Source: Dehalococcoidia bacterium (GTDB lineage Bacteria > Chloroflexota > Dehalococcoidia > JACQUA01). Taken from it: a stretch of DNA of 5,365 bases. The notes below the pieces were generated by a model. The model did not search any database. It saw only the letters and a list, made by a program, of their open reading frames with translations, and was not told where the DNA came from. Of the stretch, positions 1-5,362 are shown one piece after another. The stretch is taken from positions 1 through 5,365 of the forward strand of contig JAUYHV010000126.1 in NCBI GenBank assembly GCA_030689845.1, written 5' to 3'. Each line of letters begins with the position of its first letter. Positions within the stretch are counted from its first letter, which is position 1. The position numbers and the translations under genes were made by a program.

Positions 1-732
1 ATAGAGGACCTGCGAAAACGGGGAATACCCGTTGTTTTTTGCTCCGCCAAGACCAGGGCCGAACAGGAAATATACCGCCGGCAGCTTAAAATCCCTGATC
101 CCTTCATAGTTGAAAACGGCGGGGCTATTTTCATCCCGGAAGACTACTTTCCCTTCGATTTCGACTATCAAAAAGCGCAAGACGGTTACCGTGTCATTGT
201 CCTGGGCATTTCTTACCTTGAAGTCAGGAGAATCCTGGAAAGAATATGCCGCGATAACAGGGTCAAAATAACCGGGTTTGGAGACTTGAGCGCCGAAGAG
301 GTGTCAGCCCTGACGGGACTCGACGTCCCCGCGTCGCACCGGGCCAAAGCCAGGGAATATGAAGAGACGATAAACCTCGAAGGGGGTTCCGGGGAAAGAG
401 ACAGGATTTTAAAGCTTGTCAGGGAAGCGGGGCTCAATTACGCGGCGGGGGCCCGCTTCTACGGGATTATGGGGCCCAACGACAAGGGTAAAGCCGCGAG
501 GATTTTAATGGGCCTTTTCCGCAGGAAACTCGGAGACATACTGACGATAGGCCTGGGCGACAGCCCCAATGACATACCCATGCTTTCCGAGGTAAATATC
601 CCTATCCTTGTGCAAAAACCAGGGGGGGCATGGGAGGATGTTTCACTGCCCAATTTACGCAAAGTAAAAGGCATCGGTCCGGTGGGATGGGCAGCGGCTA
701 TCGGGGAGGTGTTCCGGGACTGTATATTTTGA
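1..732 (+). CDS. Mannosyl-3-phosphoglycerate phosphatase-like HAD hydrolase (5' truncated by window)
   Basis: Frame 1 is open from base 1 to the TGA at 730-732, giving 243 residues; the start lies upstream of the window. Visible HAD features are motif II with its Ser in FCSAKTRAE (residues 13-21), the VENGGAIF segment (37-44), the motif III Lys in GPNDKGKA (158-165), and the acidic motif IV GLGDSPNDIPML (184-195). Motif I, with the nucleophilic Asp, should sit in the missing ~25-30 residues. The VENGGAIF and GPNDKGKA segments and the C-terminal GPVGW are typical of the HAD-IIB mannosyl-3-phosphoglycerate phosphatase branch. Enzymes of that branch dephosphorylate mannosyl-3-phosphoglycerate to mannosylglycerate, a cytoplasmic compatible solute. 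Total length would fit the family (about 270). The partner synthase is not in the window, so the substrate is inferred; a glucosyl-3-phosphoglycerate or other sugar-phosphate phosphatase is possible. The last few residues overlap the convergent exporter remnant and may be altered by the same rearrangement. Confidence 0.82.
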   Translation: MEDLRKRGIPVVFCSAKTRAEQEIYRRQLKIPDPFIVENGGAIFIPEDYFPFDFDYQKAQDGYRVIVLGISYLEVRRILERICRDNRVKITGFGDLSAEEVSALTGLDVPASHRAKAREYEETINLEGGSGERDRILKLVREAGLNYAAGARFYGIMGPNDKGKAARILMGLFRRKLGDILTIGLGDSPNDIPMLSEVNIPILVQKPGGAWEDVSLPNLRKVKGIGPVGWAAAIGEVFRDCIF

Positions 733-991
733 TCCCGGGGATGCCCCCTGCGAGAAAGATAATACCCGATATCAACTCACTGCCCACCAGCCTGCTCAAA
801 CCGAAAGCCAGGGCTGCCACTATGCTCAGTTCGAGTATGGCATGCCCCAGGACCAGCAGGGGACCAGCCCAAAACCCTCTTCTTGCCACTTCGCTTATGG
901 TGACGGCCAGCAAGGGGCCGGGCATCATCGCCCCGGAAAGGGCAATGACAAACGATGTGGTAAATATCAGCGATAAGGTTGGCTCAGGCAC
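698..991 (-). pseudogene. LysE/RhtB-family exporter, N-terminal fragment
   Basis: The translation (97 residues from a GTG at 991) has the LysE/RhtB hallmark: a first hydrophobic helix ending in MMPGPLLAVTISEVARRGFW (about residues 22-41), then GHAILELSIVAALAFGLSRL forming helix 2 and the start of a third helix (IIFLAGG). Family members are about 200-210 residues with six helices and export amino acids or related small molecules across the inner membrane. Here everything after helix 3 is missing. The reading frame runs into unrelated sequence (about IPGIKIYSPG) and stops at 698 inside the antisense of the phosphatase gene. The breakpoint is therefore about 735-755, and a deletion joining the two genes is the simplest explanation. 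No Shine-Dalgarno precedes the GTG, but a promoter ends right at it. A working exporter is unlikely. Confidence 0.75.
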
Positions 992-997
992 ACAATG

Positions 998-1026
998 AGT
1001 ATAGCAGGGAGTGATATCGGGTTCAA
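998..1026 (-). promoter_or_regulatory. Candidate sigma-A promoter of the LysE-type fragment, apparently leaderless
   Basis: Read on the minus strand: TTGAAC (1021-1026), a 17-base spacer, then TATACT (998-1003) preceded by TG one base upstream (extended -10). Transcription would begin at about 991-992, which is the GTG start itself, so the mRNA would have little or no leader. This fits the absence of a ribosome binding site. Prediction is from consensus matching only. Confidence 0.5.
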
Positions 1027-1098
1027 CGAAAAGAAAAGACCTGTAACAGGTTCCAGGAATGTTTTATTTGACTGTCATCATCCCGGACACCGGGCAGG

Positions 1099-1127
1099 TT
1101 GCCGTAATCCTTCTTGAGAATTATAAT
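1099..1127 (+). promoter_or_regulatory. Candidate sigma-A promoter for the MFS transporter
   Basis: TTGCCG (1099-1104), a 17-base spacer and a perfect TATAAT (1122-1127). The start point would be about 1134, leaving a leader of roughly 113 bases before the TTG start codon. Just upstream lies the small dyad CCCGGACACCGGG (1083-1095), a possible operator or chance. No riboswitch class was recognised in the leader. The leader contains a short complementary pair CTCC/GGAG, too weak to call a structure. Confidence 0.5.
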
Positions 1128-1246
1128 ATCGAGTTTGGCATTTACGCTACGAAACATGGAAAGGACTCCCCAGGCGGGAATGGAGTGGTAATATACCAGG
1201 GGCCAGGGAATAAGTCAGGATTGAATAAAAAGGTTACTCTCAAGAC

Positions 1247-2530
1247 TTGCGCCAAGTATTAAAAAGACCGTCAAATATCTTCTATGGCTGGAAAGTGCTG
1301 GCCGCTGCCTCGTGGATTCGTATCCTTGGAGGCGGTTTTCATACCTTCGCCCTGAGCATTTTTTTTCTCCCTGTATCCCGGGAATTGAACCTTTCCCGTA
1401 CCGCCGCATCTCTCATTTTCTCCCTGTCCCGGGCCGAAGGCGCCCTTGAAGGGCCGGCGGCAGGCTATCTGATTGACCGGTTCGGCGCCCGGATAATAAT
1501 GGGGATAGGCTGTCTAACCGTGGGTATAGGGTACCTGGTCCTGACCCAGGCCCACAGTTTTTTAAGTTTCACGCTGATATACATTTTTATAATAAGTATC
1601 GGGTTCGGGGCCAGTTTCATGCATTCACCCACAGCCCTTATTAACCACTGGTTTTACCGGCGCCGGGCCCTGGCGCTCGCCATAACCAGCGCCGCCTTTT
1701 CCCTGGGGGGAGCTATCTTTGCCCCGGTCCTGGGTACGGTGGTCCATCAGGCGGGATGGCGCACCGGCGCCATCATATCGGGAGCGGTATTTATCTTGCT
1801 GGCCCTGCCTGCATCCAGACTAATCTGCAACACGCCGGAAATGAAAGGCCTCACTCCTTTAGGCTCCCCGAAGCCGTTACCCGAACCAGTAATTTCCCCG
1901 GCTCATACGGCTCCGGCCGGTAAGACCGACTTTACTGTAAGGCGCGCATTAAAAACTCATTCCTTCTGGCTGCTGGTTGTCGGCACTCTCCTGCGCATGT
2001 TCGGGTTCACTGCCATAAACCTGCATTTCATACCCATCCTTGTCTGGAAGGGCATCCCCGAACAAAGCGCAGCCTACTACCTGGGTGTTATGGCAGCCTT
2101 TTCCATCCCGACCCACCTGATACTGGGAGTGATAGGCGACCGGTTTTTCCGTCCCCGCCTCCTGGCTATTGCAATGGCTATCGGAACCGCGGGACTCCTT
2201 TTCCTGCTTTTAGGGGATGGTAATACCCTGTCCCTGTTCCTGTTCCTCCCACTGATGTCTGTGGTGGAAGGCCTCTTCGCGGTGGTTTGGGCCACTCTGG
2301 GAGATTTCTTCGGGCGTAAGCATTTTGCCACTATAAGGGGGTTCGTAACGCTTTTTGTCACCCTGGGATCAATGACAGGCCCTATTTTTGCCGGCAGGGT
2401 CTTTGACGTCAGTGGAAGCTATACCCTGGTCCTCCAGGTCTGTATCGTCGCTTTTTCCCTGTCATCCCTGGTTTACTTCCTGATGCGCCCTCCCCGAATG
2501 GAAGGACAAACCTCGTTCAATCCGGCTTAA
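1247..2530 (+). CDS. Major facilitator superfamily transporter (12 TM, OFA/MCT-like)
   Basis: A 427-residue, very hydrophobic protein, predicted to move a small solute (probably an organic anion) across the cytoplasmic membrane. It shows the classic two-times-six layout: helices at roughly 14-38, 52-72, 82-100, 103-126, 141-162 and 171-190, a cytoplasmic central loop at 191-237 rich in Pro, then helices at about 239-260, 275-297, 303-322, 327-350, 363-386 and 392-413. The MFS loop 2-3 motif appears as GYLIDRFGAR (73-82) and its second-half counterpart as GVIGDRFFRPR (294-304). The N-terminal FYGWKV and the GDFFGRKHFATIRG segment (352-365) resemble oxalate/formate antiporter and monocarboxylate-like MFS proteins. 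The TTG at 1247 is the best start: an in-frame TAA lies at 1226 and the FYGW motif sits 12 residues in. Its ribosome binding site is weak. The substrate cannot be read from sequence. Confidence 0.88.
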   Translation: MRQVLKRPSNIFYGWKVLAAASWIRILGGGFHTFALSIFFLPVSRELNLSRTAASLIFSLSRAEGALEGPAAGYLIDRFGARIIMGIGCLTVGIGYLVLTQAHSFLSFTLIYIFIISIGFGASFMHSPTALINHWFYRRRALALAITSAAFSLGGAIFAPVLGTVVHQAGWRTGAIISGAVFILLALPASRLICNTPEMKGLTPLGSPKPLPEPVISPAHTAPAGKTDFTVRRALKTHSFWLLVVGTLLRMFGFTAINLHFIPILVWKGIPEQSAAYYLGVMAAFSIPTHLILGVIGDRFFRPRLLAIAMAIGTAGLLFLLLGDGNTLSLFLFLPLMSVVEGLFAVVWATLGDFFGRKHFATIRGFVTLFVTLGSMTGPIFAGRVFDVSGSYTLVLQVCIVAFSLSSLVYFLMRPPRMEGQTSFNPA

Positions 2531-2555
2531 TTTCCATCTGGGGACTCTGTTCAAA

Positions 2556-2569
2556 GCCATCTGGATGGC
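2556..2569. repeat. Perfect inverted repeat in the intergenic region
   Basis: GCCATCTGGATGGC is a perfect 6-base dyad around a TG centre. Its left arm repeats an earlier CCATCTGG at 2534-2541, just after the MFS stop codon. No T-tract follows, so it is not a standard intrinsic terminator. Its place next to a TATAAT element (2585-2590) also allows an operator role. Either reading is speculative. Confidence 0.35.
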
Positions 2570-2584
2570 ATGCAGGGCAAGATT

Positions 2585-2590
2585 TATAAT
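2585..2590 (+). promoter_or_regulatory. Candidate -10 element upstream of the truncated membrane protein
   Basis: A perfect TATAAT, 59 bases before the start codon at 2650. The hexamer 17 bases upstream (TGGATG, 2562-2567) matches the -35 consensus at only three positions, so any promoter here would be weak or need an activator. The dyad at 2556-2569 overlaps that -35 position. Confidence 0.3.
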
Positions 2591-2649
2591 ACCTCTTTAT
2601 TGAAACAACTTTAACAAAACCCTTTTTCCCCCCTCAGGAGGTGAACAGA

Positions 2650-2928
2650 ATGCTTTTTATGGTGCCCCTCGTATCATGTATTGTCAGTTTCGTCTTTGCC
2701 GTTACGGTGCTCGACCAGTACTTCGCCCGGCGTAAACCGTACCAGCTTGTCTGGGCCGTGGGCCTGTTTATGTATTCCATCAGCACCTGGACGGAGTTCT
2801 GGACGGGGGGTTGGGGGGCAGGTCATACGCGTGTTATGGTGGAAGCCGATATTCAACGCGATGGAACTGGAGTTGAATGGCGCGCACGGTGTGGATGTGA
2901 ATGGGATACTGCAGAAATACCGGGTTAA
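2650..2928 (+). pseudogene. Truncated or frameshifted multi-helix membrane protein, N-terminal part
   Basis: The ATG at 2650 is chosen over the in-frame GTG at 2641 because AGGAGGTG (2636-2643) forms an almost perfect ribosome binding site eight bases upstream and overlaps that GTG. The first ~56 residues look like genuine membrane protein: helix 1 at about 1-21, a positive loop ARRKPYQ (26-32), helix 2 at about 32-50 (LVWAVGLFMYSISTWTEF). This resembles the start of uncharacterised multi-helix membrane proteins in Firmicutes, by recollection only. After two G6 tracts (2805-2818) the product becomes hydrophilic and Cys/Trp/Arg-rich and ends at 2928 with no further helix. I read it as a gene broken at about 2815-2822, by frameshift, deletion or insertion of foreign sequence. 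The overlapping +1 frame (to 2986) does not restore helices either. Confidence 0.6.
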
Positions 2929-3146
2929 AAATAAGAAACAATCGCAGGACAGAAACTCAATTATCAGCAACCACGAAAATCATTAACCAGTAGTGATATT
3001 CCTCGACTTATCCACCATCAGCATCTTCACATCAGCTCCACAGGCAAAAAGAACGCATTTCAATCCAGAGAATTAATTCAGTGTGCACCGACAGCATCCA
3101 TTTAAATTGAATACTGCATGTTGCTTATTATCACTGTTCATAAAAC
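2822..3146. other. Stretch without a recognisable gene
   Basis: About 325 bases. Frame 2 stays open to 2986 and contains a protein-like segment (ELELNGAHGVDVNGILQKYR), but I cannot assign it to a family and it has no start of its own. From about 2935 onward the sequence is AT-richer than the flanks, with stops in the frames I read. I see no tRNA, terminator or repeat. It may be the remains of a mobile element or of the gene broken at 2820. Confidence 0.4.
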
Positions 3147-3416
3147 TCATACAACGATACTCTTGGGACTGACACTACCCGAAAATGAAATCGCCCATCG
3201 TCCAGCAGTCTCTACGGCCGTAAAATATATGCTTTTCTTCTGCATGACTGCTCTGCCGCTGAAAACGTAAGTCGCGACAGGCTTGGTCTCGTCATTTTCG
3301 TCAAAAATGTCCAGAATGACGCTGTCATCAGGTGAAACTTGGCCTAAGCGGACTCTATAGGGCGACTGCGGTTTCCGGCTTGCTCGTCTCAAAACTCTTC
3401 TTTTAGGATGCTGCAT
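3147..3416 (-). CDS. Hypothetical protein, 89 residues, unknown function
   Basis: I do not recognise this protein. The ATG at 3416 is preferred over the upstream in-frame start at 3521 because AGGAGA (3423-3428 on the complement) lies six bases before it, and because the upstream extension would be translated from IS21 terminal sequence. The N-terminus is strongly basic (RRVLRRASRK, residues 6-15). Residues 20-89 look beta-rich: alternating hydrophobics (SVILDIF, ATYVFSG, SIYFTAV), an acidic turn DENDETKP (39-46), and the C-terminus SFSGSVSPKSIVV. There is no signal peptide, helix-turn-helix or metal-binding Cys/His set. The IS21 end lies 25 bp upstream of the start, so the native promoter may be displaced and expression may depend on the insertion sequence. 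It could be the intact small protein it appears or the tail of a larger gene. Confidence 0.5.
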   Translation of the reverse strand: MQHPKRRVLRRASRKPQSPYRVRLGQVSPDDSVILDIFDENDETKPVATYVFSGRAVMQKKSIYFTAVETAGRWAISFSGSVSPKSIVV

Positions 3417-3448
3417 TTTAACTCTCCTCTTTCTCGCTGGATGCGGAT

Positions 3449-3488
3449 TCCGGTGAAATCGGCCACTTGTCCGGGTCAAACCGGCCAC
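3449..3488. repeat. Subterminal repeats of the IS21 end
   Basis: Two tandem copies of one unit: TCCGGTGAAATCGGCCAC (3449-3466) and TCCGGGTCAAACCGGCCAC (3470-3488), differing by one inserted base and a few substitutions. IS21-family ends commonly carry several such repeats, thought to bind the IstA transposase. This fits with istB ending just inward at 3528. Confidence 0.7.
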
Positions 3489-3502
3489 CCCTGTTCGGGG
3501 GT
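3487..3502. repeat. Small hairpin at the IS21 end
   Basis: ACCCC (3487-3491) can pair with GGGGT (3498-3502) around a six-base loop. It lies downstream of istB on the minus strand, but no T-tract follows, so it is at best a weak transcription barrier. Confidence 0.3.
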
Positions 3503-3527
3503 AGGGCGACGCTGAGTACAAGTTAGT

Positions 3528-3893
3528 TTAGCCTAAGTTAATGTCATCTGCAAGGTTTCCTCCCTTCTCTTTTTTCTGATTTGCCACTGGACTGGCAGCA
3601 GCCGGTTCATTCCCGTTGTTGCGCATAGAATCGCCTCTAAGTTCTATCCTGTAGGCGTTGTGCAGCAACCTATCGCAAATAGCATCGGCCAGGGTAGGGT
3701 CTCCGATATTGGGATGCCAGTCACCGATGGGACACTGGCTGGCTACGATGGTAGCCCCCAACTGGTAGCGGTCCTCGACCACCTCCAGGAGGTCCCGCTG
3801 CTCCGTGTCTGATGGTGGGGTAATCAGAAAGTCGTCAATAATCAAAAGCTGTACCCGGCTCAGTCTGGCCAGCGCCTTGAGGTGGGAGCCGTC
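3528..3893 (-). pseudogene. istB: IstB-like helper ATPase of IS21, C-terminal half
   Basis: In frame from about 3893 to the stop at 3528-3530, the 121 residues match the second half of IstB, the AAA+ helper that assembles with IstA during IS21 transposition. Visible landmarks are DGSHLKALARLSRVQ, then Walker B LLIIDDF (residues about 16-22), the segment RRDLLE/EDRY-like (RDLLEVVEDRYQ), SQCPIGDWH, the GDPTLADAICDRLLHNAYRIEL block, and a polar C-terminal tail. IstB is usually about 250 residues. The P-loop (Walker A) half is missing because the sequence changes at about 3890-3896 into an IS1182-like transposase fragment on the other strand. A TTG at 3845 could in theory start a shorter product, but it begins inside Walker B and would not be functional. 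Confidence 0.85.
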
Positions 3894-4254
3894 TGAGGAG
3901 GATTCGGGAAGCCAGGAAAGCCCTGGAAGCGGAGGCGCTGAGAGAGCAGGAGCAGAGTGAAAACAAGAAGAATACAGGGGTACCCGGGGATAAGAAACAA
4001 AGGAACTTTACCGATCCGGACTCCCACATTATGCCTGCCCCCGGGAGCAACCACTTCATCCAAGGCTACAATGCCCAGGCTGCCGTCGATAGTGCCAATC
4101 AGGTGATAGTAGCAGCCGAACTAAGCAACAAGCCCTCGGACAAAGGCCAGGCTGAACCGATGATGGAGGTGGTAAAAGCTAATACAGGGAAACTCCCCGG
4201 CAGATGTCAGGAGATGCCGGGTACTTCTCAAGTGATACTGTGACAAACCTTATT
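3890..4254 (+). pseudogene. IS1182-family transposase, internal fragment with frameshift
   Basis: Frame 2 reads from the junction (RLRRIREARKALEAEA) through a charged linker to the conserved block RNFTDPDSHIMPAPGSNHFI, then QGYNAQAAVDSANQVIVAA, PSDKGQAEPMM and NTGKLPG, which is the middle of IS1182-type DDE transposases. At about 4204-4207 one base is missing. The frame then continues as SGDAGYFSSDTVTNL in frame 1, restoring the family's conserved DAGYFS block with a catalytic Asp. Without the shift the product ends at a TGA at 4241-4243. A full transposase is about 450-500 residues; both ends are absent here. The left is cut by the istB junction and the right by the IS630 element. No start codon or ribosome binding site precedes it. 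Inactive relic. Confidence 0.8.
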
Positions 4255-4259
4255 CCTAT

Positions 4260-4288
4260 TTGCAATCATGTTGACAGTATTATATAAT
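4260..4288 (+). promoter_or_regulatory. Promoter of the IS630 transposase
   Basis: TTGCAA (4260-4265), a 17-base spacer and TATAAT (4283-4288). Transcription would start at about 4295, immediately before the ribosome binding site GGAGG (4297-4301), which lies six bases before the ATG at 4308. A perfect TTGACA at 4271-4276 is only six bases from the -10 and cannot serve it. The very short leader limits translation from read-through-independent transcripts. Confidence 0.55.
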
Positions 4289-4307
4289 CTTGCCATGGAG
4301 GTGATCT

Positions 4308-4817
4308 ATGGCAAGAACAGCGAATTTCACCGATGAGGAAATAATGAAGGCACGTCAACTCAGAGAGCAGGCTACCACAGCTAAAGATTTGCGCAAGGCA
4401 CTGTCCGTATTATTAGTTGCCGAGGCTGGTCTAGGCGCTGACAAGACATCGGATATACTTGGAATAAGCGAGAGAACGGTGTTTCGTAATCGAGGAAGTG
4501 TTCGCAATCAAGATGAAGAGAAACAGAATACTCGGGGTGGCCGGCGCCATTATGGTATGACATTAGAAGAGGAACAGGAATTTCTCCGCAATTGGGAGGT
4601 TAAGGCAATTGAGGGAGGAGTGCTTTCGGTTCTTCCTATACATGCCACTCTTGTGGAGAGACTGGGGCGTTCTATTCCCATGTCCACGACATATCGATTG
4701 CTGGCTCGTCATGGCTGGCGAAAAGTACAGCCGGATACGAAGCATCCCAAGAGCAAACCGGAAATTCAGGAGGAGTTTAAAAAAAACTTCCCGGGTTGGT
4801 GGCGACCGCTTGTTTAA
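4308..4817 (+). CDS. IS630 transposase, first frame (DNA-binding part)
   Basis: The 169-residue frame has a strong ribosome binding site (GGAGG six bases before the ATG). Residues about 25-65 form helix-turn-helix-like sequence (LRKALSVLLVAEAGLGADKTSDILGISERTVFR in outline), the end-binding domain. Residues 85-150 carry the second helix-turn-helix region and linker found in IS630 transposases (EEEQEFLRNWE, PMSTTYRLLARHGWRKVQPD). After EEFKKN (ending at 4787) the frame diverges from the family and stops at 4815-4817. A -1 shift at the A8 run joins it to the catalytic frame as EEFKKN-LPGLVATACLKN, giving a 351-residue protein of normal IS630 length. Unshifted, this frame makes a DNA-binding protein without a catalytic core, which could compete for the element's ends. 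If the A-run is simply mutated, this is a pseudogene. Confidence 0.85.
   Translation: MARTANFTDEEIMKARQLREQATTAKDLRKALSVLLVAEAGLGADKTSDILGISERTVFRNRGSVRNQDEEKQNTRGGRRHYGMTLEEEQEFLRNWEVKAIEGGVLSVLPIHATLVERLGRSIPMSTTYRLLARHGWRKVQPDTKHPKSKPEIQEEFKKNFPGWWRPLV
4768..4787 (+). promoter_or_regulatory. Putative programmed -1 frameshift signal
   Basis: AGGAGG (4768-4773) is followed, after seven bases, by the slippery heptamer A-AAA-AAC (4781-4787), which lies at the end of an A8 run and is phased correctly on the zero-frame codons AAA AAA AAC. Slipping back one base continues in the catalytic frame. An internal Shine-Dalgarno-like sequence about 10 bases before a slippery site stimulates -1 shifting in E. 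coli dnaX. No strong downstream hairpin is obvious; CCCGGG at 4790-4795 is palindromic but short. Transcript slippage on A8 is an alternative. Confidence 0.6.
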
Positions 4818-5362
4818 AGAATCAGGGGAATCTGCCTGTGCGGCTGATGTTTCAGGATGAAGCCCGATTTGGGCGGATGAGTGACCCACGGGCATGTTGG
4901 GCACCGGCGCCAAATAGACCAATGGTTAATCGGGCAATAATTAGGGAGTTCAGGTATGAATACGCTGCCGTAAGCCCCTGGGATGGAGACCTTGATTATA
5001 TGACATTGGAAAAGATGAACACCGAGAATATGGGTTTGTTTCTGAAACAAGTGAGTGAGTCCCATAAACAGGATTTCATAATCATGGTGCTCGACGGAGC
5101 ACCGTCGCATAAAGGTAAAGAACTTGAGGTTCCTGAAAACATCGCTCTTGTGTTCCTGCCTTCGTATTCACCGGAATTGAATCCAGCGGAACAGCTATGG
5201 AAGGTACTTCGGCGAGATTACTTTGCAAACAAAGTGTTCGACTCACTTAACGCTGCGACTCATCAGGCAGAAAATGGATTGGCATGCATGGCATCCAACA
5301 GTGAAGCGTTGAAAAGCCTAACAAACTGGTCGTGGATTAGTGTCATTATGAAGGCTAAATAG
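4787..5362 (+). CDS. IS630 transposase, second frame (DDE catalytic part)
   Basis: This frame holds the catalytic domain: first Asp in RLMFQDEARFGRM (residue 184 of the joined protein), CWAPAPNRP, second Asp in IIMVLDGAPSHKGKEL (263), and the Glu in LPSYSPELNPAEQLW (295), ending at TAG 5360-5362. These are the three metal-binding positions of IS630/Tc1-type transposases, which cut and join at TA dinucleotides. The frame has no convincing start of its own: the first in-frame candidate (TTG 4796) is 22 bases from the AGGAGG at 4768-4773, too far for normal initiation. Synthesis by -1 frameshifting from the upstream frame is therefore the better model. The motifs are intact, so the element may be active if frameshifting works. 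Confidence 0.85.
   Translation, partial: LPGLVATACLKNQGNLPVRLMFQDEARFGRMSDPRACWAPAPNRPMVNRAIIREFRYEYAAVSPWDGDLDYMTLEKMNTENMGLFLKQVSESHKQDFIIMVLDGAPSHKGKELEVPENIALVFLPSYSPELNPAEQLWKVLRRDYFANKVFDSLNAATHQAENGLACMASNSEALKSLTNWSWISVIMKAK

Larger units (their letters stand above)
3442..3893 (-). mobile_element. IS21-family element, right-end remnant
   Basis: It consists of the C-terminal half of istB and the terminal region downstream of it. The outer end is placed at 3442, where the minus strand finishes ...CCGGAATCCGCA, the TG...CA-type tip expected of this family. The element lacks istA, the N-terminal half of istB and its left end, cut off at about 3890-3896 by the IS1182-like fragment. It cannot move on its own. 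Confidence 0.75.

Noticed and set aside
737..747. GGGGATGCCCC hairpin after the phosphatase stop codon as a terminator
   Set aside because: The stem is only four bases and no T-tract follows on either strand.
630..998. 122-codon plus-strand frame
   Set aside because: It is the antisense shadow of the LysE-type fragment, whose minus-strand translation carries the clear family motif.
1059..1262. 67-codon plus-strand frame between the exporter fragment and the MFS gene
   Set aside because: It has no ribosome binding site, spans the predicted MFS promoter and runs into the MFS start in another frame; composition is not protein-family-like.
2681..2986. Alternative frame over the truncated membrane gene as a separate protein
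   Set aside because: Its first part overlaps the better-supported membrane helices, it lacks a ribosome binding site, and only the segment after 2822 looks protein-like without matching any family I know.
3449..3488. Tandem repeats as a CRISPR-like array
   Set aside because: Only two units with a three-base gap, sitting at the expected place of IS21 terminal repeats.
3417..3521. N-terminal extension of the 89-residue protein to a start at 3521
   Set aside because: The extension would be encoded by the IS21 terminal repeats; the ATG at 3416 has its own AGGAGA site outside the element.
4271..4288. Perfect TTGACA as -35 of the IS630 promoter
   Set aside because: It lies only six bases from the TATAAT; the TTGCAA at 4260 has the required 17-base spacing.
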